Assembly: GCF_041380015.1 (NCBI RefSeq)
Contig: NZ_CP159978.1
Length of the DNA stretch: 64,000 bases
Reading direction: 5' to 3' (one strand)
Source: Buchananella felis
Lineage (GTDB): Bacteria > Actinomycetota > Actinomycetes > Actinomycetales > Actinomycetaceae
Positions 1 through 8,758 of this stretch are shown piece by piece. The translations under genes and the position numbers were made by a program. Positions within the stretch are counted from its first letter, which is position 1. Each line of letters begins with the position of its first letter. The notes under the pieces are model-generated. The model saw only the letters and a program-made list of their open reading frames with translations, made no database searches and was not told the DNA's origin.

Positions 1-920
1 CCGCCGTGGCCTCCACGTTCGTGGGCCCGACCTGGGGCAAGGACGTCTCCACCAAGGCCCTGCAGGGTCTGGCCACGTTCCTGGCCCTGGTGGCGATCGT
101 CATGGCGATCTACTTCCGCCGCTGGACCATGTCGGTGGCCGCGCTGTTCGCGCTGCTGCACGACATCCTGATCACGGTCGGCGTCTTCGCCGTCACGCGC
201 GTGGAGGTCACCCCGGCTACCGTGATCGGTTTCCTCACGATCCTGGGCTACTCGCTCTACGACACCGTGGTGGTCTTCGACAAGGTCCGCGAGAACACGC
301 GCGGCTTTGACCAGCAGCACCGCTACACCTTCGGTGAGCTGGTCAACCTGGCCGCGAACCAGACGATGGTGCGCTCCATCAACACCTCCATCGTGGCGAT
401 CCTGCCGGTGGGTTCGATCCTGCTGCTGGGTTCCCTGCTGCTGGGCGCGGGCACGCTGACGGACATCGCGTTGGCGCTGTTCGTGGGCATGATCGTGGGC
501 ACGTTCTCCTCGATCTTCATCGCCTCCCCGATGCTGGTGGTGCTGGAGCAGGCCATCAAGGGCCGCGTGAAGGAGCACACCGCTGAGATCCGCGCCAAGC
601 GGGGCCACAGCGACGCCGTCCAGGTGGTCGACCACAAGGTGGTGGCCAAGGAGGACGAGGAGCCGCGCCGCGCCAAGAAGCGCGCCGACGTGGTGGTGGA
701 GCAGGAGCCCGAGTACCTGTCCGGTCCCGGCTGGGAGGAGCAGGAGCAGGCCCGCAGCGCCAAGGCGACGAAGGTGGAGCGCAAGGCCAAGAGTGCCAAG
801 AAGGGTGGGGACGACGTTGCCGCCCAGGCCGACGAGCCGCACGTGGCCCGTCCTATGCAGGCCGGTGGGCACCGTGGCAATGCCGCGCAGCCGAAGAAGC
901 GGAAGAAGGGCAAGCGATGA
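1..920 (+). CDS. secF: Protein translocase subunit SecF, C-terminal part (5' end cut by window edge)
   Basis: The frame is open from the first bases, so only about the last 305 residues are present and the true start lies upstream. SecF is the membrane partner of SecD and uses the proton gradient to help SecYEG/SecA export proteins. Five hydrophobic spans are visible in SecF order, with the conserved stretches VGPTWGKDVS and YDTVVVFDKVRENTR. About 110 Lys/Glu/Ala-rich residues follow as a cytosolic tail, which looks long. The stop overlaps the apt start (ATGA), so the two are probably translationally coupled. The tail carries a near match to the dispersed 17-bp motif at 808-824. Confidence 0.95.
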   Translation, partial: AVASTFVGPTWGKDVSTKALQGLATFLALVAIVMAIYFRRWTMSVAALFALLHDILITVGVFAVTRVEVTPATVIGFLTILGYSLYDTVVVFDKVRENTRGFDQQHRYTFGELVNLAANQTMVRSINTSIVAILPVGSILLLGSLLLGAGTLTDIALALFVGMIVGTFSSIFIASPMLVVLEQAIKGRVKEHTAEIRAKRGHSDAVQVVDHKVVAKEDEEPRRAKKRADVVVEQEPEYLSGPGWEEQEQARSAKATKVERKAKSAKKGGDDVAAQADEPHVARPMQAGGHRGNAAQPKKRKKGKR

Positions 921-1468
921 GCCTGCTGATTCGCCCGAAGGTGGCCCAGGAGCTGGAGGAGCTAGTGCGGGGCAACCTGCGCGAGATCCAGGACTTCCCG
1001 GAGCCCGGCGTGCTGTTTCGTGACATCACGCCGCTGCTGGCCAACGGCCCGGCCTTTCGCCGCCTGACCACGCTGCTTGCCCGCCTGGTGGGTGACGACG
1101 TGGACGCCGTGGCCGGCCTGGAGTCGCGCGGCTTCGTGCTGGCCGCCCCGCTGGCCAACGCCCTCGAGGTGGGCATGCTGACCGTGCGCAAGGCCGGCAA
1201 GCTGCCCGGCCCGGTGCTGGGCGTGGACTACGCGCTGGAGTATGGCACGGCCCGCATGGAGATCCGCCCGGACTCCGTGCACGAGGGTGACCGTGTGCTG
1301 ATCATCGACGACGTACTGGCCACGGGTGGCACGGCGCGCGCGGCGATCGAGCTGGTCGAGAAGGCCGGTGGCGTGGTTGCGGGCGTGATGGTGCTGTTGG
1401 AGCTGGAGGAGCTCAAGGGGCGCGAGAAGCTGGAAGGCTACGAAGTGCACTCGATCCTGAAGTTCTGA
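917..1468 (+). CDS. apt: Adenine phosphoribosyltransferase
   Basis: Purine salvage enzyme in the cytosol: adenine plus PRPP gives AMP and pyrophosphate. The 183-residue length is normal. The N-terminal part reads IQDFPEPGVLFRDITPLL, the family's start region, and the PRPP-binding loop VLIIDDVLATGGTA is complete, with the acidic pair and the TGGT turn. The ATG overlaps the secF stop by four bases, which fixes the start. A strong hairpin at 1488-1517 ends the transcript before rel. Apt next to rel is a common actinobacterial arrangement and ties salvage of purines to the (p)ppGpp enzyme. Confidence 0.96.
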   Translation: MSLLIRPKVAQELEELVRGNLREIQDFPEPGVLFRDITPLLANGPAFRRLTTLLARLVGDDVDAVAGLESRGFVLAAPLANALEVGMLTVRKAGKLPGPVLGVDYALEYGTARMEIRPDSVHEGDRVLIIDDVLATGGTARAAIELVEKAGGVVAGVMVLLELEELKGREKLEGYEVHSILKF

Positions 1469-1487
1469 GGTACCAGAAATTGGATGT

Positions 1488-1520
1488 GGCCGCCGCACCC
1501 GTCAGGGTGCGGCGGCCATT
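1488..1520 (+). terminator. Rho-independent-type hairpin after apt
   Basis: A 13-bp perfect GC-rich stem (GGCCGCCGCACCC and its complement) with a 4-base loop at 1501-1504. Only a weak T run follows. It separates apt from the rel promoter. Confidence 0.7.
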
Positions 1521-1531
1521 GCCGTAAGCGG

Positions 1532-1543
1532 TAGAATCCAAAA
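1532..1543 (+). promoter_or_regulatory. -10 box (TAGAAT) of a probable leaderless rel mRNA
   Basis: TAGAAT at 1532-1537 ends 6 bases before the rel ATG, so transcription would begin at or next to the start codon. No Shine-Dalgarno is present. The same spacing recurs at six or more other genes in the window. Confidence 0.5.
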
Positions 1544-3871
1544 ATGGCTGATGCAAGAGGGAGTAACTGGACCAGGAGCTGGCTTGAGAGCCTTGGGCTG
1601 GCGAGCGCTACGCGCCCTGTGCCGCCCTCGATCGCGGCGATCCCGGCGCTAGTTCCGATCGTCAACGCCCTGTTGGAGCACGCGGGCGACGAGCAGATCG
1701 ACTTCGACCTGGTTGAGCACGCCTACCGGGTGGCTAATCGCGTACACAAGGGCCAGACCCGCAAGTCAGGCGAGCCCTACATCACCCACCCGGTTGCCGT
1801 GGCGACGATCCTGGCCGAGCTGGGGTTGACCGCGACCACGGTGGCGGGCGCGCTGCTGCACGACACGGTGGAGGACACCCCCTACTCGCTGGCGCAGCTG
1901 AAGATCGACTTCGGTCCGGAGATCGCGCTGCTGGTGGACGGCGTCACCAAGCTGGACAAGGTGGAGTTCGGGGCGGCCGCCAAGGGCGAGACGGTGCGCA
2001 AGATGGTCGTGGCGATGGCCAAGGACATCCGGGTGCTGATGATCAAGCTGGGCGACCGGCTGCACAACGCGCGCACCTGGAAGTACATGGACCCGGAGAA
2101 GGCCAAGTCCAAGGCGCAGGAGACGCTGGAGATCTACGCCCCGCTGGCGCACCGCTTCGGCATGAACGCGATCAAGTGGGAGCTGGAGGACCTCAGCTTC
2201 AAGGTGCTCTACCCGGGCCGTTACGAGGAGATCGAGCAGCTGGTCAAGCGCCGGGCCCCGGAGCGCGAGGCTTACCTGGCCTCGATCTCTTCCAAGATCC
2301 AGGAGCAGCTGGACGGGCTGGGCATCAAGGGCGTGGTGACCGGCCGGCCCAAGCACTTCTACTCGATCTACCAGAAGATGGTGGTGCGCGGCCGGGAGTT
2401 CGACGACATCTACGACCTGGTGGCGCTGCGCATCCTGGTGGACACCGTGGGGGAGTGCTACGCGGTGCTGGGCAAGCTGCACGAGGTGTGGAAGCCCGTG
2501 GCCGGTCGCATTAAGGACTACATCGCCCTGCCGAAGTACGGCGTCTACCAGTCCCTGCATACCACGGTGGTGGGCCCGGGCGGCAAGCCGGTGGAGATTC
2601 AGATCCGCACCCACGAGATGCACCGGCGCGCCGAGTACGGCGTGGCGGCGCACTGGAAGTACAAGGCCGACCCGACCGCGAAGAAGCGCGAGGCGCTGCG
2701 CACCAAGGAGGGCACGGGCGAGCTGCCGCCGGGGGCCTCTGAGATGATCTGGCTCAAGGGCCTGTTCGAGTGGCAGCAGGAGACGGGTGACCCCAACGAG
2801 TTCCTGGACTCGCTGCGCTACGAGATGAGCGGTACTGAGGTTTACGTCTTCACCCCCAAGGGCGACGTGATTGCCCTGCCGGCGGGCTCCACGCCGGTGG
2901 ACTTCGCCTTCGCGGTCCACACCGAGGTGGGCTTTAAGACGGTGGGCGCCAAGATCAACGGGCGCCTGGTGACCCTGTCCACCAAGGTGGACAACGGGGA
3001 CACGGTGGAGGTCATCACCTCCAAGGACCCGGACGCGGGCCCGAACGAGGACTGGCTGGCCTTCGTGGCCTCTCCGCGTGCCCGCTCCAAGATCAAGGCG
3101 TGGTTCACCAAGGAGCGCCGCGAGGAGGCGGTGGACGAGGGGCGTAACCGGGTGGCCAAGATGCTGCGCAAGCAGAACCTGCCCATCCAGCGCTTGATGA
3201 ACCACCACTCGCTGCTGGCGGTGGCCCAGGAGATGGGCTACAAGGACGTCTCTAGCCTGTACGCGGCGGTGGGGGAGAACCACGTGTCCGCCGAATCGCT
3301 GTCCGCCAAGCTGGTGGCGGTGCTGGGCGGCGCGGACGGCACGGAGGAGACGCTGGCGGAGGCCACGATCCCCAAGCCGCGCAAGCGGCGCGGCCCGGCC
3401 ACGGGCAGCGGCATCGTGGTGGAGGGCATGAAGCCCGGCGAGGTGTGGACCAAGATCGCCCAGTGCTGCACCCCCGCGCCCGGCGAGCCCATCACGGGTT
3501 TCATCACGCGTGGCAACGGCATCTCCATCCACCACGAGGACTGCGAGAACATCGAGGCGCTCTCCTCCCAGCCCGACCGGCTGGTCAAGGCCCACTGGGA
3601 CATCGACCGCCCGGGCGGCTTCATTGTCCAGGTGGTCATCGAGGCACTCGACCGCTCCGGGCTGCTCATGGACATCACCCGGGTGATGGTGGAGCAGCGC
3701 GTGGACCTGCTCTCCACCACCTTCAGCTCGGACGGCGACCAGGTGGCGGTCGGCCGCGTCACCTTCGAGGTGAGCGACGAGACGCACCTGGAGGCCGTGA
3801 TGAAGGCACTGCGCAAGCTCTCCGGCGTCTACGAGGTCTCCCGCGTCAACCGGCGCGGCCACGAGGGCTGA
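1544..3871 (+). CDS. rel: Bifunctional (p)ppGpp synthetase/hydrolase Rel
   Basis: Makes and degrades the stringent-response alarmone (p)ppGpp. The 775-residue protein has the full long-RSH order: HD hydrolase domain (HDTVEDT near residue 105), synthetase domain, TGS (EVYVFTPKGDV, near 430) and a C-terminal ACT domain (HWDIDRPGGFIVQVVIEAL). The synthetase carries RIKD near residue 322, the RxKD form typical of bifunctional enzymes rather than the ExDD form of synthetase-only RelA. The intact HD motif agrees. The start has no ribosome site and follows a -10 box by 6 bases, suggesting a leaderless message. It ends 7 bp from the convergent gene at 3879. Confidence 0.96.
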   Translation: MADARGSNWTRSWLESLGLASATRPVPPSIAAIPALVPIVNALLEHAGDEQIDFDLVEHAYRVANRVHKGQTRKSGEPYITHPVAVATILAELGLTATTVAGALLHDTVEDTPYSLAQLKIDFGPEIALLVDGVTKLDKVEFGAAAKGETVRKMVVAMAKDIRVLMIKLGDRLHNARTWKYMDPEKAKSKAQETLEIYAPLAHRFGMNAIKWELEDLSFKVLYPGRYEEIEQLVKRRAPEREAYLASISSKIQEQLDGLGIKGVVTGRPKHFYSIYQKMVVRGREFDDIYDLVALRILVDTVGECYAVLGKLHEVWKPVAGRIKDYIALPKYGVYQSLHTTVVGPGGKPVEIQIRTHEMHRRAEYGVAAHWKYKADPTAKKREALRTKEGTGELPPGASEMIWLKGLFEWQQETGDPNEFLDSLRYEMSGTEVYVFTPKGDVIALPAGSTPVDFAFAVHTEVGFKTVGAKINGRLVTLSTKVDNGDTVEVITSKDPDAGPNEDWLAFVASPRARSKIKAWFTKERREEAVDEGRNRVAKMLRKQNLPIQRLMNHHSLLAVAQEMGYKDVSSLYAAVGENHVSAESLSAKLVAVLGGADGTEETLAEATIPKPRKRRGPATGSGIVVEGMKPGEVWTKIAQCCTPAPGEPITGFITRGNGISIHHEDCENIEALSSQPDRLVKAHWDIDRPGGFIVQVVIEALDRSGLLMDITRVMVEQRVDLLSTTFSSDGDQVAVGRVTFEVSDETHLEAVMKALRKLSGVYEVSRVNRRGHEG

Positions 3872-3878
3872 GCCCCGC

Positions 3879-4376
3879 CTAGGCGGCGTCGTCGTACAGG
3901 TCCCGCACCACCAGGTAGCGCTCCACGGTGCCGCGCCGGTCGGCCACGAAGCGGTCGCGCCACTCCTTGGCTGAGAACTCGCGCCTGGCCACGTAGGCCA
4001 GGGCGGTGAGCACGTCGGCCTCGGCCCGGCAGGAGAGCACCAGGTCCAGCAGCGTGCGCAGCGAGTCCGTGCAGGTGCCCTCCGCGGGGGTGTAGAGGTG
4101 CGAGCCGGGCACGTGCCAGCGGTGCACCACCCGGGCCTTGGACTGCCTGCTGCCGGCCGCGATCACGTGCGGCTGGTCCAGGTAGCCGATCCCCGTGTGC
4201 ACCCACGCCGCAGCAGTGCAGCAGAAGGTCTGGCCCGGATGCAGGTCGTTCAGCGCCGCGATCCGGCACAGCCTGGAGTCCGCCAGGTCCCACGGCAGGG
4301 CGGCCAGCCCAAAGTCCATCGCCAGGCCGTCGCGGGCCAGCGAGACGCGTTCGCGCGGGTCCAGGTAGAGCTCCAT
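3879..4376 (-). CDS. AbiEi-antitoxin-like orphan protein (hypothetical)
   Basis: A 165-residue protein starting at MELYLDP; an in-frame extension to 4553 runs through GC-rich hairpins and is unlikely to be coding. The pattern CCTAAAWVHTGIGYL, then HVIAAGS, VVHRW, GTCTDSLRTLLDLVL and a helical tail resembles the many actinobacterial proteins annotated as type IV AbiEi-family antitoxins, minus the N-terminal winged helix. No AbiEii-type nucleotidyltransferase toxin lies beside it. It converges on rel with 7 bp between stops and no obvious terminator. The function is unknown; the family placement is from pattern memory only. Confidence 0.6.
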   Translation of the reverse strand: MELYLDPRERVSLARDGLAMDFGLAALPWDLADSRLCRIAALNDLHPGQTFCCTAAAWVHTGIGYLDQPHVIAAGSRQSKARVVHRWHVPGSHLYTPAEGTCTDSLRTLLDLVLSCRAEADVLTALAYVARREFSAKEWRDRFVADRRGTVERYLVVRDLYDDAA

Positions 4377-4418
4377 GCCCCAAGCCTGGCGGCAAACGGG
4401 CGCCGGGCCAACGCGAAA

Positions 4419-4444
4419 GCGCCCGCCTGTGGACAGGCGGGCGC
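4419..4444. terminator. Hairpin between DUF349 gene and AbiEi-like gene
   Basis: A 12-bp perfect stem GCGCCCGCCTGT and complement with a 2-base loop. It could be a second terminator for the leftward DUF349 transcript. Confidence 0.45.
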
Positions 4445-4506
4445 GGCGACACGGGCCCTCGGGGGCGCCCGCCGGCACCGGATTTCCCCTGGGCCCGGGC
4501 AGAACG

Positions 4507-4543
4507 CCGGTGGGGCGGGACCTTACAGGTCCCGCCCCACCGG
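4507..4543 (-). terminator. Terminator hairpin after DUF349 gene
   Basis: A 17-bp perfect stem (arms 4507-4523 and 4527-4543) with a TAC/GTA loop, 31 bp past the stop codon of the leftward DUF349 gene. There is no clear T run. Confidence 0.65.
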
Positions 4544-4574
4544 GGGTGTTCACGCGCTACCCGCGCCTACCGGA

Positions 4575-6200
4575 TCAGCCCTCGCTGCGCGAAAGCTGGT
4601 CCAGCCAGGACTTGCGGGCGGCCAGGGCCTCCTCGGCCTGACGCACGGCCTTCGCGTCGCCCTTGGCGGTGGCCTGGGCGAGCTCCTTCTCCAGGTTCTC
4701 GATGGCCTCCTCGAGCTGACCCACCAGGCCGGCGCGGCGCGCCTTCTTCTCCGGGTCGGTGCGGCGCCAGCGCTCGTTCTCGGCCTCGTTGATGGCACGC
4801 TCCACGGCGCGCATGCGCGCCTCGATGCGGTCCTTGGCCTCGCGCGGCACGCGCCCGGCCTCCTCCCACGCGTCCTGGATCGGGCGCAGCGCCTCGCGGG
4901 CCGCCTCCACGTCCGTGACGGGCAGCAGCGCCTCGGCGTGCTCCAGCAGGGCCTCCTTGGTGCGCAGGTTCTCCGCGTACTCGGCGTCGATCGCCTTGTT
5001 CGTGGAGGACCGGTTGTCGAAGAACACCTGCTGCGCGGCGCGGAAGCGGGCCCACAGGGCGTCGTCCTCCTTGCGGGACGTGCGGCCCGCGGCCTTCCAC
5101 TGCTCCATCAGGTCGCGCATCTTGGCGCTGGTCTCGCGCCAGTCGGTGGAGGTAGACAGCTCCTCGGCGCGGGCGATCAGGGCCTCCTTGGTGGCCTTGG
5201 CCTTGGCCTGGACCTTGTCCAGCTCCGCGAAGTACTGGCGGCGGGCGCGGTCAAAGGCGCCACGGGCGGCGGCGAAGCGCTTCCACAGCGCGTCCTCCTC
5301 ACCCTTGGGGATGCGCGGCCCAGAACGCTGGGCCTCCTTCCACTGGTCCAGCAGGGCCCGCATCTGCTCGCCGGAGGACTTCCACTGCACGCGCTGCGGG
5401 TCGCGCGCCGCGATCTCCTCGGCCTGCTCCACGATCTTGGTGCGCACGGCGATGGACTCCGCCTTGGCGGCCTCGCGGCGGGCCCGCTCTGCCACCTTGT
5501 GCTCCTCGGCGGCGGTCTTCAGGCCGGCCAGGCGCTCGCGCAGGCCGTCCAGGTCACCGACGGCCTTGGGGGCCTCCAGGGCCTCGGACAGGGAGGCCAG
5601 CGTGGAGTCGATCTCCTTGTCGGAGAGGTTGACCATGCGGGCGGAGAACAGCTCCACCTGGGCGGCGATGTCCAGGTAGCGGCGCACGTACATCTCCAGC
5701 GCGTCGGCCGGCACGCCCTCGGGGTACTGGCCGATCGCGCGCTCGCCACCGGCCTCGCGCACGTACACGGTGCCGTCGTCGGCCACGCGGCCGAACTGGG
5801 CGGCGCGCACCACGGCCGCGATGTCCAGCGGCTGCTCGCTGGGCGGGGCCGGGCGGTGCTTGCGCGGCTTGGCCGCAGCCGGGCTCGGCGCGGCGGGCGC
5901 GGCGGGCGCGGGAGCCTCCTTCGCCGCCTCCTCGGTCACCTCCGCGACCGGAGCCTCCTCGGCCTTCGCCTTGGCCTCGGCCGCTTCAGCGGCGGGGACC
6001 TCTGCGGTCTCTGCAGCCTCAGCGGGGGCGGCCTCAACGGCGGGGGCGTCGGCGGCAACGTCGGCCACCCCTGCCGCCTCGACGGTCTCAACTTCGGCCT
6101 GGGCGGGCGCGGATTCTTCCACTTCCGCCGCGGGCTGCTCGATGGGGGTGACAACTTCCTCGGTGTCACGCGGTGCGCGTGCGTCGTCAGCGACGGTCAC
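4575..6200 (-). CDS. DUF349 repeat protein
   Basis: A 541-residue protein of unknown function built from helical DUF349 repeats. Repeated cores such as W, DALWKRF and DDALWARFRAAQQVFF recur about every 75 residues. The first roughly 130 residues are an Ala/Glu/Pro/Val-rich disordered tail. The GTG at 6200 is chosen because GAAGGAGAAACC precedes it; the frame extends a further 14 codons to 6242 without a better site. The gene is divergent from the MBL hydrolase gene. DUF349 proteins are frequent in actinobacteria near rel and hisS, but the role is not established. An exact dispersed 17-mer lies at 6051-6067 in the tail. Confidence 0.85.
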   Translation of the reverse strand: MTVADDARAPRDTEEVVTPIEQPAAEVEESAPAQAEVETVEAAGVADVAADAPAVEAAPAEAAETAEVPAAEAAEAKAKAEEAPVAEVTEEAAKEAPAPAAPAAPSPAAAKPRKHRPAPPSEQPLDIAAVVRAAQFGRVADDGTVYVREAGGERAIGQYPEGVPADALEMYVRRYLDIAAQVELFSARMVNLSDKEIDSTLASLSEALEAPKAVGDLDGLRERLAGLKTAAEEHKVAERARREAAKAESIAVRTKIVEQAEEIAARDPQRVQWKSSGEQMRALLDQWKEAQRSGPRIPKGEEDALWKRFAAARGAFDRARRQYFAELDKVQAKAKATKEALIARAEELSTSTDWRETSAKMRDLMEQWKAAGRTSRKEDDALWARFRAAQQVFFDNRSSTNKAIDAEYAENLRTKEALLEHAEALLPVTDVEAAREALRPIQDAWEEAGRVPREAKDRIEARMRAVERAINEAENERWRRTDPEKKARRAGLVGQLEEAIENLEKELAQATAKGDAKAVRQAEEALAARKSWLDQLSRSEG

Positions 6201-6275
6201 GGTTTCTCCTTCAGGTTGGGCGGGTAGGTCCCGCCGTGGCACGGCCAGGCGGCCGTGTGCGCGTATCGAGACAAG

Positions 6276-6327
6276 AGTCTAGGGAACTTTTGCGCCCCAT
6301 AGGTCACATCCGAGTAACCTTCTAGCC
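6276..6327. promoter_or_regulatory. Divergent promoter region (DUF349 gene / MBL hydrolase)
   Basis: On the minus strand TAGACT (plus coordinates 6276-6281) is a -10 candidate for the DUF349 gene. On the plus strand TAACCT at 6315-6320 ends 7 bases before the MBL hydrolase ATG at 6328, again a leaderless layout. Confidence 0.45.
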
Positions 6328-7053
6328 ATGCTGCTCTCCAGAATCGTCTCGCCGGTGTTCGGCGCCAACTGCTTCATCTACGCCACCGGGCGCGGCGGCA
6401 GCGCCGTGGTGATCGACCCGGGCGCGCACACGGCCGCCCCCGTCGCCGCCGAGCTGGAGCGGCTGGAGCTCACCTTGGAGGCGGTCATCGCCACCCACGG
6501 CCACCCCGACCACGTCTGGGACTGCGCCGCAGTGGCGGGGGACAAGCCGGTCTACGTGCCCGGCCCAGACATGTACCGCATGGAGGACCCCGACGCGCTG
6601 CTGGGCCCCCTGGCCGGCATCTTCACCCAGCAGGCCGGAGCGCCCTGGCAGAAGCCCGCCAATCTGGTGGAGTTCCCGGCGCAGTGGTTCGCCGGGGGCG
6701 GCCAGCTGGCCGGGCTGCCGTTCGTGGCCGTGGCCGCGCCGGGCCACTCCGAGGGCTCTACCTTCCTGCTCTCGGCCGGCGAGCTGGAGCCCACCGGCCT
6801 TTCCTCCCCCGACGGCGCCGAGCTGGCCGGGCCGGCCGAGTTCGCCTTCGGTGGCGACGTGATCTTTGCCGGCTCCGTGGGCCGCACCGACCTGCCCGGC
6901 AGCGACGAGCGCCAGATGCTCTCCACCCTGCGCACCCTGCAGCAGGTCATCAACCCCCAGACCTGGGTGCTGCCCGGCCACGGCCCGCTCACCCGCATGC
7001 GCATCGAGGCGGCCACCAACCCGCACCTGAAGTACGCCGCGCGCGTCGGCTAA
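6328..7053 (+). CDS. MBL-fold metallo-hydrolase (glyoxalase II-like)
   Basis: A 241-residue metallo-beta-lactamase-fold hydrolase. The zinc motif is THGHPDHVWD near residue 59, followed by AAPGHSEGS, GDVIFAGSVGRTD and LPGHGPLTRM, the order of ligands seen in GloB-like thioesterases. The substrate cannot be read from sequence; glyoxalase II or another thioester is possible. This gene commonly precedes hisS in actinobacteria. No ribosome site is visible and TAACCT lies 7 bases before the ATG, so a leaderless message is likely. Confidence 0.88.
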   Translation: MLLSRIVSPVFGANCFIYATGRGGSAVVIDPGAHTAAPVAAELERLELTLEAVIATHGHPDHVWDCAAVAGDKPVYVPGPDMYRMEDPDALLGPLAGIFTQQAGAPWQKPANLVEFPAQWFAGGGQLAGLPFVAVAAPGHSEGSTFLLSAGELEPTGLSSPDGAELAGPAEFAFGGDVIFAGSVGRTDLPGSDERQMLSTLRTLQQVINPQTWVLPGHGPLTRMRIEAATNPHLKYAARVG

Positions 7054-7080
7054 GTAGCGCCGCTCGGCCTTCTCGGCACA

Positions 7081-7229
7081 AGGAGACCACACCGCCGCCC
7101 ACCGGCCGCGCCGCTCGCGCCGCCGCACCTCTGTGGGGCGAGGATGCACGACGCCGCCCACCGGCCGCGCCGCTCGCGCCGCCGCGCCTCTGTGGGGCGA
7201 GGATGCACGACGCCGCCCACCGGCCGCGC
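7081..7229. repeat. 59-bp tandem repeat in the hisS upstream gap
   Basis: Units are anchored by CGCCGCCCACCGGCCGCGCC at 7093, 7152 and 7211, a period of 59 bp. The second unit is nearly identical to the first and the third is partial. It fills part of the 352-bp gap 7054-7405; the rest of the gap holds GC-rich sequence, a weak copy of the dispersed 17-bp motif at 7302-7318 and the hisS promoter. No gene is seen. Confidence 0.8.
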
Positions 7230-7405
7230 CGCCGATCCCGGCCAGGCCCGCAGCGGCGGGAGGCGGCCGGTAGCACGGCGGGCGAGGCGATAAGGGGCGG
7301 CGGGAGGGACGTCGGCCAACTCCGCGCAAACCAGGCGGGCGGCAATTGCGCAAACCGGGCGGGCCATGCGCGGCCAAGCGCCTCCCGTGTGGGAAAATTG
7401 CGGCC

Positions 7406-8758
7406 ATGGCAGCAATCACCGCATCTCTTTCTGGTTTCCCCGAGTGGCTCCCGGCCGGTCGCGTGGTAGAGAACCACGTGCTGGACACGCTTCGCCGCGA
7501 GTTCGAGCTGCATGGATTCGCCTCGATCGAGACGCGCGCGGTGGAGCCCCTGAAGGAGCTGCTGCGCAAGGGCGAGACCTCCAAGGAGGTCTACCTGCTC
7601 TCCCGCCTGGCGGACCTGGGTGCGGAGGGTGGCGAGGGCGGCACCGACCCCAACCGCCTGGGCCTGCACTTCGACCTCACCGTCCCCTTTGCCCGCTACG
7701 TGGTGGAGAACGCCGGCCACCTGCACTTCCCCTTCCGCCGATACCAGATCCAGAAGGTCTGGCGCGGCGAGCGCCCGCAGGACGGCCGCTTCCGCGAGTT
7801 CACGCAGGCCGACATCGACGTGGTGGGCGACGGCACCCTGGCCTTCCACCACGAGGTGGAGATCCCGCTGGTCATGGCCGCCGCGCTCACCAAGCTGGGC
7901 ATCGGCGAGTTCGCCATCCACGTCAACAACCGCAAGGCGGCGCAGGGCGCCTACGAGTCCCTGGGCATCAGGGACGTGGAGGGCGCGCTGCGCGCCATCG
8001 ACAAGCTGGCCAAGATCGGCCCGGCCGGCGTGCAGGCCGAACTGGAGGCGCTGGGCGACGTCAACCCGGCCGCCGCGCAGGCCGCCATCGAGCTGGCCGG
8101 CATCACGGGCACCGAGGGGATTAGCGCCGCCGCGCGCGCCGTGGTGGAAAAGGCAGGCGGCGTGGTCAGCGAGCTGATGGAGCAGGGCCTGGCCGAGCTG
8201 GAGGAGCTGCTGGCCGCAGCCAGCGAGCGGGCCCCGGGCGTGGTGGTCGCGGACCTGTCCGTGGCCCGTGGCCTGGACTACTACACCGGCAGCGTCTACG
8301 AGACGTTCCTGGTGGGGCACGAGTCGCTGGGTTCGATCTGCTCCGGCGGCCGCTACGACTCCCTGGCCAGCGACGGCAAGCGCACCTACCCGGGCGTGGG
8401 CATGTCCATCGGCGTCTCCCGCCTGGTCTCCCGCATGCTGAGCGCGGACCTGGCCAGCGCCTCCCGCCAGGTGCCCTCCGCCGTGCTGGTGGCGGTGACC
8501 GACGAGGCCGAGCGCGCCGCCTCCGACGCCGTAGCGGTCGAGCTGCGCAAGCGCGCCATCCCCTGCGAGGTCTCGCCCAGCGCCGCGAAGTTCGGCAAGC
8601 AGATCCGCCACGCCGACAGGCGCGGCATCCCGTTCGTGTGGTTCCCCGGCACCGGCGAGGTAAAGGACATCCGCTCCGGCGAGCAGGTGGCCGCCGACCC
8701 GCGCACCTGGGAGCCGCCGGCCCAGGACTGGTGGCCCACCGTGGTGGCAAATGGCTAA
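7406..8758 (+). CDS. hisS: Histidyl-tRNA synthetase
   Basis: Class II aminoacyl-tRNA synthetase charging tRNA-His, 450 residues. Motif 2 reads RRYQIQKVWRGERPQDGRFREF, and the histidine-specific LDYYTGSVYE and SGGRYD stretches follow, with a C-terminal anticodon-binding domain. The ATG at 7406 is chosen because homology begins there; a 20-codon upstream extension has no support. AAAATT at 7394-7399 ends 6 bases before it, a possible leaderless promoter. Its stop overlaps the ATG of the next GTPase gene, so the three genes form one operon. Confidence 0.95.
   Translation: MAAITASLSGFPEWLPAGRVVENHVLDTLRREFELHGFASIETRAVEPLKELLRKGETSKEVYLLSRLADLGAEGGEGGTDPNRLGLHFDLTVPFARYVVENAGHLHFPFRRYQIQKVWRGERPQDGRFREFTQADIDVVGDGTLAFHHEVEIPLVMAAALTKLGIGEFAIHVNNRKAAQGAYESLGIRDVEGALRAIDKLAKIGPAGVQAELEALGDVNPAAAQAAIELAGITGTEGISAAARAVVEKAGGVVSELMEQGLAELEELLAAASERAPGVVVADLSVARGLDYYTGSVYETFLVGHESLGSICSGGRYDSLASDGKRTYPGVGMSIGVSRLVSRMLSADLASASRQVPSAVLVAVTDEAERAASDAVAVELRKRAIPCEVSPSAAKFGKQIRHADRRGIPFVWFPGTGEVKDIRSGEQVAADPRTWEPPAQDWWPTVVANG

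Noticed and set aside
4377..4553. N-terminal extension of the AbiEi-like protein
   Set aside because: It would translate through two strong hairpins and give Pro/Gly/Arg-rich sequence; the ATG at 4376 starts the recognisable part.
7081..7229. Possible CRISPR array
   Set aside because: The units are contiguous 59-bp tandem copies without unique spacers, and no cas genes are in the window.
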